Shown here: piece after piece, positions 31,508 through 37,191 of the stretch
Layout of the letters: each line of letters starts with the position of its first letter
Numbering within the stretch: position 1 is the stretch's first letter
DNA from: a virus
DNA: 37,191 bases
Reading direction: 5' to 3' (one strand)
Virus record (IMG/VR): IMGVR_UViG_3300032676_001408
Location: 1 to 37,191 of that record
Notes under the pieces: model-generated
What the model was told of the DNA's origin: nothing
The model's input: only the letters and a program-made list of their open reading frames with translations
Database searches by the model: none
Program-made: the position numbers and the translations under genes

Positions 31508-33331
31508 ATGGCGAGAAGAAAACAACGGGATTCAAATCTAGAAGATGATTTTAGAGAAATTGAACAAATGAGTAAGTTTATTAAACAAGAAAAATCAAAA
31601 AATTTGATTTTTAAAATCAAAGCAAAATTTAAAAATCAAAAACAAAAATTAATGTATGATACAATTTTAGAAAATAGAATTACTCTTATACAAGGATCCG
31701 CAGGTACAGGTAAAGCTCAACCTATGTTTTGTAACATTTTAACCACTAATGGTTGGGTCAAAATGGGTGATATAAAAATTGGAGATGTTATTATTACACC
31801 TGATAATAAACAATCTATTATCAATGGTATTTTTCCTCAAGGAGAAAAGGACATTTATAAAATAACATTTTCCGATAATTCAGAAACATATTGTTGTGAT
31901 GAACATTTATGGGCTGTTAAAAATGAGGCTCAGAGAAATAAATATAAAAAAATTAATAATAAAAAAATTAAAGAAGAATTACCTTATAGCATTTTACAAT
32001 TAAAAGATATAAAAAATAATTTATATATTAGGAAGGGTAGAAAAAATTATAATATACCAATATCAAACGCAATAGATTTTAAAAAAGAAGAATATATAAT
32101 AGACCCTTATTTAATGGGATTTTTATTAGGAGATGGGACATTTGTAAATCATATTGGGTATTCAACTAGTGATGAAGAATTACATTTAAAAGTAAAAGAA
32201 ATAATTTCTAATACAAATTGCCAATCAAAATATTATTCAAATTATGATTATTCTATAATTGGTTTTAAACAAAAAAATTATATTTTAGATGAAATAAAAG
32301 ATCTTGGACTTTTTAATAAAAAATCAAATGAAAAATTTATTCCTAAAAAATATTTATTTTCAACAATTGAGGATAGAAAAAAATTATTATATGGATTAAT
32401 GGATACAGATGGTACTATTGATAAAAGAAATTCAGTTATATCATACTGCACTATATCTAAACAATTAAAAGATGATATTATAGAATTAGTAAATTCATTA
32501 GGTGGTATAGCAAAAGTAACTACTAAAATTCCTAATTTTACATATAAAGGTGTAAAAAAAGAAGGACAATTATGTTATATTATAAATATTAATTTAGATT
32601 TTAACCCATTTTCTTTGGAAAGGAAAAAATCTTTATTTAAAGAAAAATTAAAATATAAAGCTAGTAGATTTATAAAATCTATAGAATATTATGGAAAAGA
32701 ATTAGCACAATGTATTTCAATTGAAGATAAAAATCATTTATACATAACAGATAATTATATTGTTACTCATAATACGTTCATAGCTTTAATGACAGCTTTA
32801 GAATGTTTAAAAAATAAAAAAATAGGGCAAATAATTTTAACTAAACCTATAGTAGAAGTTTCAAAATCTATAGGTTTATTACCCGGTGAAATAGGGGATA
32901 AAACACACGCTTATTTTATACATTTTTATGATAATTTGAATAAATTAATTGGTTCAGAACAATCTTCTTATTTAAGAGATAATGGATTTATTATAGAATC
33001 AATTCTTAATTTTATGAGAGGGTTGACTTTTGATAATTTAGATGAAAGTGGTAAATCTATTGGAGCAATTGTTATATTAGACGAAGCTCAAAATACAAAC
33101 GTTCATGAAATGAAAACATTTATATCAAGAATGGGAGAAGATTGTAAATTAATAATAATGGGGGATGTTGATCAAAGTGATTTGAGATTACCTTTTAACG
33201 ATAAAAATGGATTAAAAGATGCAATAGATAGATTTCAAGATATGGAAAATGTAGGTTATGTAGAATTTACAGATGATGATATAGTAAGAGATCCATTTTT
33301 AATTGAAATCATGAAAAGATATAGAAAATAG
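31508..33331 (+). CDS. phoH: PhoH-like ATPase interrupted by an intein
   Basis: A 607-residue reading frame: 69 residues of PhoH, a 353-residue intein (70-422), then 185 more PhoH residues. The host protein would be 254 residues, the usual size of phage PhoH. Walker A GSAGTGK (63-69) precedes the intein directly, so the site is the nucleotide-binding loop, and the spliced sequence is GSAGTGKTFIAL. Walker B is IVILDEAQN and later parts are IIMGDVDQSD and FTDDDIVRDP. PhoH belongs to the SF1-like RNA/DNA helicase ATPases; the phage role is unknown. The frame ends in TAG inside a direct repeat. The gene is divergent from the fibre gene. Confidence 0.9.
   Translation: MARRKQRDSNLEDDFREIEQMSKFIKQEKSKNLIFKIKAKFKNQKQKLMYDTILENRITLIQGSAGTGKAQPMFCNILTTNGWVKMGDIKIGDVIITPDNKQSIINGIFPQGEKDIYKITFSDNSETYCCDEHLWAVKNEAQRNKYKKINNKKIKEELPYSILQLKDIKNNLYIRKGRKNYNIPISNAIDFKKEEYIIDPYLMGFLLGDGTFVNHIGYSTSDEELHLKVKEIISNTNCQSKYYSNYDYSIIGFKQKNYILDEIKDLGLFNKKSNEKFIPKKYLFSTIEDRKKLLYGLMDTDGTIDKRNSVISYCTISKQLKDDIIELVNSLGGIAKVTTKIPNFTYKGVKKEGQLCYIININLDFNPFSLERKKSLFKEKLKYKASRFIKSIEYYGKELAQCISIEDKNHLYITDNYIVTHNTFIALMTALECLKNKKIGQIILTKPIVEVSKSIGLLPGEIGDKTHAYFIHFYDNLNKLIGSEQSSYLRDNGFIIESILNFMRGLTFDNLDESGKSIGAIVILDEAQNTNVHEMKTFISRMGEDCKLIIMGDVDQSDLRLPFNDKNGLKDAIDRFQDMENVGYVEFTDDDIVRDPFLIEIMKRYRK
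31715..32773 (+). mobile_element. Class 3 intein with LAGLIDADG endonuclease in PhoH
   Basis: A 353-residue intein starting with Ala (AQPMFCNILTTNGW), so it lacks the Ser/Cys nucleophile at position 1. The WCT triplet of class 3 inteins is visible: Trp in the block B segment DEHLW, Cys in AQCISIEDKNHLY (block F), and Thr as +1 after the terminal VTHN. Two LAGLIDADG motifs (LMGFLLGDG and LLYGLMDTDG), about 100 residues apart, indicate an intact homing endonuclease. Confidence 0.85.
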
Positions 33332-33352
33332 AAATCATGAAAAGATATAGAA
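33305..33352 (+). repeat. 22-bp direct repeat at the end of phoH
   Basis: GAAATCATGAAAAGATATAG plus AA occurs at 33305-33326 and again at 33331-33352, period 26. The first copy codes for the last residues (EIMKRYRK) and the second follows the TAG stop. It looks like a recent short duplication. Confidence 0.85.
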
Positions 33353-33373
33353 TGTAAATTTAATATATACTCT

Positions 33374-33625
33374 ATGAAATATATTTTGGAATATAAATCC
33401 TATTATAAATTAGGAGATAAAGTTCTTATTGAATATTGGTATGATTCTGTTGGAATTGTTCCAGTTGAAATTATAGAGAAAAAAGGTAATAAATATAAGA
33501 TATCTTATAATGTCGAAGGGTCTAAAATAAAAAATGCTCCTGATCAAATTATATCAGGAGCAGACATTATAGATTTTTATAAAACTAAACCTAGTTTTTC
33601 CATTGAGAATTTTAATTCCATTTGA
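33374..33625 (+). CDS. Small hypothetical protein, SH3/KOW-like
   Basis: Eighty-three residues, beginning MKYILEYKSYYKLGD with a leader resembling those of neighbours, though the E is at position 6. KLGDKVLIEYWYDSVGIVPV and IIEKKGNKYKISYN form a short beta-barrel pattern as in KOW or Tudor-like domains. The function is not recognised. It overlaps the convergent peptidase gene by 49 nt and has a hairpin near its 3' end. Confidence 0.55.
   Translation: MKYILEYKSYYKLGDKVLIEYWYDSVGIVPVEIIEKKGNKYKISYNVEGSKIKNAPDQIISGADIIDFYKTKPSFSIENFNSI
33535..33562. terminator. Hairpin inside the 3' end of the small gene at 33374
   Basis: A 10-bp perfect stem (33535-33544 with 33553-33562) and 8-nt loop. A second, weaker 7-bp hairpin follows at 33581-33598. 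Both lie close to the convergent gene ends and could slow or stop polymerases, but no long U tract follows the first. Confidence 0.4.
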
Positions 33626-34632
33626 TTAATAAACTTATTATCAGCTTCATCAAATGGATCTAAAAAATTATATCTTAAACTAAGAAAATCTTCTTTATTA
33701 AAGTTATCATTTAAATAAAAATCTTTTATACCTAAATAACAATCCCTTTTATAATCTAATAAAAGGGGTTTATTTTTTTTACCTCTTTTACCCCTTTTTT
33801 CTCTCTTAGTATATTCAACTTTTTCCCTTTTATTCTTATTCTTATTGTAGTAATAATTATCATTATTACAATCATAAAAATATGAACCTGTTTCTTTATA
33901 TTCTATTTCACCAACATTTCTTTTAGTAACTAAACTCTCCCAATCAACCATAGCAGATGCTACTGCTAATTTTTCTAAATAAAATATGTTTTGTTGTTCA
34001 TTATTAGTATGCTCATACATATAACCAACTGATATATTAGTACACTCAGGTATAACATCTGTAAATTCTGCTGAATCTGTATATACTCCATTTTGGTCTT
34101 TTTCTAAAATTAATCCAGATTTTTCATATTCGTATATTAAACTATTTGCAAAATCATCAGAACAAGTTCTTTTTCTTGATTGGTGAGTTATTACAGAAGT
34201 TTCTCCTCGTCTATCAAATGATATAATCCTTTTATATTTGTTAAATAAAAGTATATTTTTAGAAATATTCTTAGAACCTATACATCCAACTTCTTCTCCA
34301 ATAAAGAAATAATATAAACCAGGGATGTTTTTTTGTATCATGTAAAATAAAATACACATTCCTGCCTTATCATCTGCTCCTAATATAGTTTTACCATCTG
34401 TTTTTATGATATTGTCATCAATAACATGTTTAACATTAGATTTAATTTTACAAGCAGTATCTATATGACACGCAAATACTGTGTCACTATTTCCAATTTT
34501 TAGAAAATAGTTACCGACCATATCTTTTTGTGTATTATCAGGTAGATAACGAATGATATCATCTTCTGTACCATTTGGATAGGTTTCAGATGTTAGTGTT
34601 AAAAATGTTTCTTTGATGTTTAGATAATTCAT
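33577..34632 (-). CDS. M28/M20-type zinc metallopeptidase
   Basis: A 351-residue protein. Zinc-ligand positions are visible in order: ACHIDTA (H56 and D58), GADDKAG (D87/D88), GEEVG (E113, E114), SFDRRG (D140) and GYMYEHTNNE (H208). This is the H-D-E-E-D-H layout of co-catalytic metallopeptidases such as M28 or M42. The N-terminal 220 residues make up the catalytic domain. The last 120 contain a lysine/arginine-rich linker (KREKVEYTKREKRGKRGKK), probably unstructured or nucleic-acid binding, then an acidic tail. Substrate and role in infection are not known; processing of peptides for nucleotide or amino acid supply is possible. It starts 60 bp from a divergent gene. Confidence 0.75.
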   Translation of the reverse strand: MNYLNIKETFLTLTSETYPNGTEDDIIRYLPDNTQKDMVGNYFLKIGNSDTVFACHIDTACKIKSNVKHVIDDNIIKTDGKTILGADDKAGMCILFYMIQKNIPGLYYFFIGEEVGCIGSKNISKNILLFNKYKRIISFDRRGETSVITHQSRKRTCSDDFANSLIYEYEKSGLILEKDQNGVYTDSAEFTDVIPECTNISVGYMYEHTNNEQQNIFYLEKLAVASAMVDWESLVTKRNVGEIEYKETGSYFYDCNNDNYYYNKNKNKREKVEYTKREKRGKRGKKNKPLLLDYKRDCYLGIKDFYLNDNFNKEDFLSLRYNFLDPFDEADNKFINQMELKFSMEKLGLVL

Positions 34633-34645
34633 ATTTTTATTTTTA

Positions 34646-34676
34646 CAAATATAAGAAAAATATTTGAAATAAAAAA
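34646..34676 (-). promoter_or_regulatory. Weak Bacteroidota-type promoter for the peptidase gene
   Basis: On the minus strand TATATTTG (34653-34646) lies 13 nt before the start codon at 34632. At the expected -33 position (19 nt further) only TTTT is seen instead of TTTG, so the call rests on the -7 octamer and spacing to the start. Confidence 0.4.
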
Positions 34677-34691
34677 ATTAATATATATAAT

Positions 34692-35399
34692 ATGATTAAG
34701 ATAGATAATACACATGATGCTAATAAATACTATAAATTAGTTAATGACTTTATAGATAAGTATATTGTAGATTGGAAAATCAAACCTTCTAGGTTAGCGA
34801 GCTATTTAAAGAATAGTGAAAAATTTGAAAAATTTTTAGATAAAAATAATTTAAAAGAAGTGTGGAATATTAATAGAATAATTAACGATGTTATAGAAGA
34901 CAGAACAGGTTTAGAACACGATGGGGTTTTAAAATTTGAAAAATACTCTTTATTAAAAGAAAATTTAATAAACTTAGGGACAGCAGATATTTCTTATGAA
35001 AAAGTATTAGCAGATTATTATAATATTGGATTAAGTCATATTTTATTAAGAGATGCTTCTTTAAATATGTATTTAATACAAGATTTTGATACTAAAAAAT
35101 ATGCAGTAATATATTCTGATAGTGACTTAACTAAAAATTTAGAAAATATTAGATTTACTATTCAAAAGAAAATAATATTAGATTATCATGAGATTGATGA
35201 TTTAGAAGGTTATAGTTTTAATTTAGATTTAAGAATTGGTGATGTTACTGATAATAAAAAATTAACAACAAAATTAAATGAGGTAATAGATGAAAACTTT
35301 TTCTTATCTATATTAAAACAAACTATATATAAAAAATATGATAAATATAGTAAATACCATAAAGAAGGAGTTTATCATATATTAGAATTAATAGACTAA
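34692..35399 (+). CDS. Hypothetical protein
   Basis: A 235-residue protein, not recognised. It is soluble and highly charged, with an N-terminal helical part (WKIKPSRLASYLKNSEKFEK) and an alternating strand/helix second half (LNMYLIQDFDTKKYAVIYSD). It contains no transmembrane segment or catalytic signature that I can see. It starts 11 nt after the TTAATATATATAAT element typical of gene starts here, without Shine-Dalgarno. Its position before the gp26-like gene allows, but does not prove, a tail-assembly role. Confidence 0.6.
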   Translation: MIKIDNTHDANKYYKLVNDFIDKYIVDWKIKPSRLASYLKNSEKFEKFLDKNNLKEVWNINRIINDVIEDRTGLEHDGVLKFEKYSLLKENLINLGTADISYEKVLADYYNIGLSHILLRDASLNMYLIQDFDTKKYAVIYSDSDLTKNLENIRFTIQKKIILDYHEIDDLEGYSFNLDLRIGDVTDNKKLTTKLNEVIDENFFLSILKQTIYKKYDKYSKYHKEGVYHILELID

Positions 35400-35460
35400 A
35401 ATTTAAAAATTTTGAGTTAGGAACAAATATTTTAATTATATATAAAAGAAAAAATTATAT

Positions 35461-36387
35461 ATGAACGAAAATATTTCAGAACAAGATTATTTAAGAAAAC
35501 ACTTAGAACAAGTCGAAGGAAAGAATATTAACCCTGAAAAAACACAAACTGAAAATAAAACTACTATAGATACTACTGTATCTAATTTAAATTATTTTAC
35601 AGTTGATGTAAAAGAACTACCTTCTGGTATTTTTTATCCTGCTGGAACTACAATTCAAATAAGACCTGCTGAAGTTAAAGAGATACAAGCATATTCAATG
35701 GTAGATGATAATAATTTCCATGACATCGTTGAAAAAATGAACGAGATGTTATCTGCTTGTGTAAGAGTTAAATATGCGAATGGTAAAGTTGGTTCTTATT
35801 TAGATTTAAGAGATTCTGACAGATTCTATTTAATATTTGCTATTAAAGAATTAACTTTCCAAAACGGAACAAACTTAATATCAACTGTTGAGTGTTCTTG
35901 TGGAGCAGAAGTTAATATAGAATTAGTTAGAAAGAATTTCAGATTTTTTAAAATTGATGATAAGTTAAAAAACTATTTTGATCCAACAAATGGTTACTTT
36001 ACATTTGAAACTACATCAGGTAATACATACAATATGTGTCCTCCTACAATAGGATTACAAAAGAATTTTACAGATTATATTATTGAAACTAAACAAAAAG
36101 ATAAGAAAATTAATATGTCTTTCTTAAAGATAGTTCCATTTACATTAGTAAATAGAACATCTATAACTACAGAAGGTATTAATTCTAAATTAAATGAGTT
36201 TACAAAAATGAATGGGGCTGATTTCCAATTTTTATTTTCCGCAGTTGATTTAATGAATTTTGGAATTGAAAAAATTGTTAAGAATTGTAGCTGTGGCTTG
36301 GAGGTCCACAGCAAAATGTTGTTTCCCGACGGAGCGTCAGCTCTTTTCGTTGTTTCAAATGCCTTTGATAAGTATATTAAAAAATAA
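35461..36387 (+). CDS. gp26-like baseplate hub assembly protein
   Basis: A 308-residue protein. The segment VDVKELPSGIFYPAGTTIQI followed by RPAEVKEIQAYSM matches the LPS-x-G-x-x-Y-x-x-G-x-x-I-x-x-R pattern of the T4 baseplate (gp26) family. Two C-S-C-G motifs (VECSCG and NCSCGLEV), about 120 residues apart, probably bind zinc. T4 gp26 is needed for assembly of the hub and tape measure. The frame ends at AAAAAATAA, and the following gene reads in the +1 frame with no good upstream start. A GC-rich segment (36285-36365) with a hairpin lies near the 3' end. Confidence 0.65.
   Translation: MNENISEQDYLRKHLEQVEGKNINPEKTQTENKTTIDTTVSNLNYFTVDVKELPSGIFYPAGTTIQIRPAEVKEIQAYSMVDDNNFHDIVEKMNEMLSACVRVKYANGKVGSYLDLRDSDRFYLIFAIKELTFQNGTNLISTVECSCGAEVNIELVRKNFRFFKIDDKLKNYFDPTNGYFTFETTSGNTYNMCPPTIGLQKNFTDYIIETKQKDKKINMSFLKIVPFTLVNRTSITTEGINSKLNEFTKMNGADFQFLFSAVDLMNFGIEKIVKNCSCGLEVHSKMLFPDGASALFVVSNAFDKYIKK
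36290..36312 (+). other. Hairpin with SD-like loop in the gp26-like gene
   Basis: A 7-bp perfect stem (36290-36296 with 36306-36312) and a 9-nt loop CTTGGAGGT that contains GGAGG, in otherwise AT-rich coding DNA. It could affect ribosome movement about 75 nt before the gene end. Confidence 0.5.
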
Positions 36388-36427
36388 ACTTTTATTACAA
36401 AAGCACTACAACTGTCAAGAAATAAGT

Positions 36428-36607
36428 ATGAATACTTGGCCTTTTTGGATGTTTGAAGAGAATATAAAATTAGTTAATCAACTAATTGAAGAAGAAGAAA
36501 AGCAAAGAAAAACCGAAGAAGAAAAACAAAAAACAAATATGCCTAATATGAATACATCATCTATGATGAGTGGTATGTCATCAATGGCAAATAAATTCAA
36601 GCGTTAG
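36428..36607 (+). CDS. Small helical protein or frameshift extension of the gp26-like protein
   Basis: From ATG 36428 this gives a 59-residue protein (MNTWPFWMFEENIKLVNQLI, then a K/E/Q-rich helix and a methionine-rich tail). The same frame stays open back to 36260, inside the gp26-like gene in +1 register, and upstream of ATG it reads KNKLLLQKHYNCQEIS. This looks like a continuation of the gp26-like chain (DKYIK + NKLLLQ). A +1 (or -2) slip at AAAAAATAA would make a fused product of about 380 residues. A separate small gene is the simpler alternative. It ends within a strong terminator. Confidence 0.55.
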   Translation: MNTWPFWMFEENIKLVNQLIEEEEKQRKTEEEKQKTNMPNMNTSSMMSGMSSMANKFKR

Positions 36608-36628
36608 TTGATACTAACGCTTGAATTT
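36593..36628. terminator. Bidirectional intrinsic terminator
   Basis: A 16-bp perfect stem (36593-36608 with 36613-36628), loop TGAT and T tract afterwards, between convergent ends at 36607 and 36634. The arms share the last codons of the small protein. Confidence 0.9.
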
Positions 36629-36633
36629 TTATA

Positions 36634-37191
36634 TTAATAATCTTCATTAGTATATCTAAATGAAGTTTCCGCATATTCCCCATGTTGGTCATGTAATAAT
36701 CTATAGTCTTTTTCAGGATCAAAATAGATTAAAGATTTAGTTTGCATATCTAACAGATAAAAAGTATCTAAATAAGGATATTTGTTAAAATCACAAAAAT
36801 CTAACTTAATTGAAGCAAAACTTAAGGTATGAATAGAAGTAATACCTTCTGATTCTAAATTTTGTTTCATTATACCTAATTGGTGTTCTCTGTAGTAATA
36901 GATTTTATCATAGTAAAACTTATCATTTACTTTCCAAACAAAACATCTTGCTTGAATTTTATTGTTCTTTTTAAGAACTGCTAATTTAACTACATTAGGA
37001 TTTTTTGTGTAAATTTTAAGATAATTAGTTTTATTATTCATACAAGAACCCCATAAAGAAGAACTATTAATTGGATCATAATTTTCAGTTTTATATCCTT
37101 CTTTAATATCTTCCCCAACTAAAAATGTAAATTCAACATTTTCATCACATCTTGTTTTATACTTGGTAGCAATATCTTCTATATTTTTAGG
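36634..37191 (-). CDS. Phage hypothetical protein (start outside the window)
   Basis: The minus-strand frame stays open from its stop at 36634 to the window edge, so 186 codons are visible and the start lies beyond 37191. An internal ATG at 37041 is not the start. The middle contains LWGSCMNNKTNYLKIYTKNP and VWKV, a G-S-C-M...Y-T-x-N-P...LW pattern found in proteins from many large phages, where it has no assigned function that I know. There are two cysteines, no transmembrane segment, and the C-terminal part is rich in Tyr, Asp and Phe. It converges on the small gp26-linked protein across a terminator. Confidence 0.55.
   Translation of the reverse strand, partial: PKNIEDIATKYKTRCDENVEFTFLVGEDIKEGYKTENYDPINSSSLWGSCMNNKTNYLKIYTKNPNVVKLAVLKKNNKIQARCFVWKVNDKFYYDKIYYYREHQLGIMKQNLESEGITSIHTLSFASIKLDFCDFNKYPYLDTFYLLDMQTKSLIYFDPEKDYRLLHDQHGEYAETSFRYTNEDY

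Overview
This window looks like part of a large, AT-rich, T4-related contractile-tailed phage (probably a jumbo myovirus) infecting a member of the Bacteroidota. The T4 signature comes from relatives of UvsY, UvsW, gene 43 DNA polymerase, PhoH, gp5, gp27, gp53 and gp26. The host assignment rests on three things: a bifunctional-nuclease/UVR protein of the kind typical of Bacteroidota, start codons without Shine-Dalgarno sequences, and promoters of the TTTG-N19-TAnnTTTG type that Bacteroidota use. No tRNA, rRNA, CRISPR array or insertion sequence was seen.

Layout. 1-5.5 kb: end of a glycosyltransferase, a UvsY-like mediator, a catalytic-core-only alanyl-tRNA synthetase relative, a GNAT-like gene with an in-frame stop, a WYL-like protein and a UvsW-like helicase. 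5.5-14.9 kb: a minus-strand baseplate/tail operon. It ends with a gp5-like spike carrying a C39-type cysteine peptidase and includes a gp27-like hub fused to a PKD domain and a lysozyme-like domain. 15-19.4 kb: a P-loop kinase-like gene, an HNH nuclease and a heavily interrupted family B DNA polymerase. 19.4-26.5 kb: small accessory genes, among them a bifunctional nuclease, an ADP-ribosyltransferase-like protein, a minimal nucleotidyltransferase, a zinc-ribbon homing-type nuclease and a ribbon-helix-helix/Mom-like pair. 26.5-31.4 kb: a giant tail fibre-like protein. 31.5-37.2 kb: PhoH with a class 3 intein, an M28/M20-type metallopeptidase, a gp26-like baseplate protein with a possible frameshift extension, and unknown genes.

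The outstanding feature is the polymerase locus (16515-19382). Its exonuclease half is absent here, so the gene is split before the fingers. The catalytic YG motif is interrupted by a 42-nt in-frame insert containing a TAA stop, a hairpin, an AGAGG purine tract and matching TAC codons at each end. This is the architecture of a translational bypass (T4 gene 60 type), and skipping it restores a consensus polymerase motif. Downstream, motif C (YCDTD/S) is cut by a split intein whose halves are separated by a free-standing EDxHD/Vsr-like homing endonuclease. A functional polymerase would then need ribosome hopping, protein trans-splicing and assembly with a separately encoded N-terminal half.

A second theme is a set of small genes whose proteins begin with MK-x-[IL]-K-x-[FY]..[FY], in three cases followed by an (L/I)-x-E site. 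This resembles the capsid-targeting leaders of T4 internal proteins and suggests cargo packaged in the head and ejected into the host.
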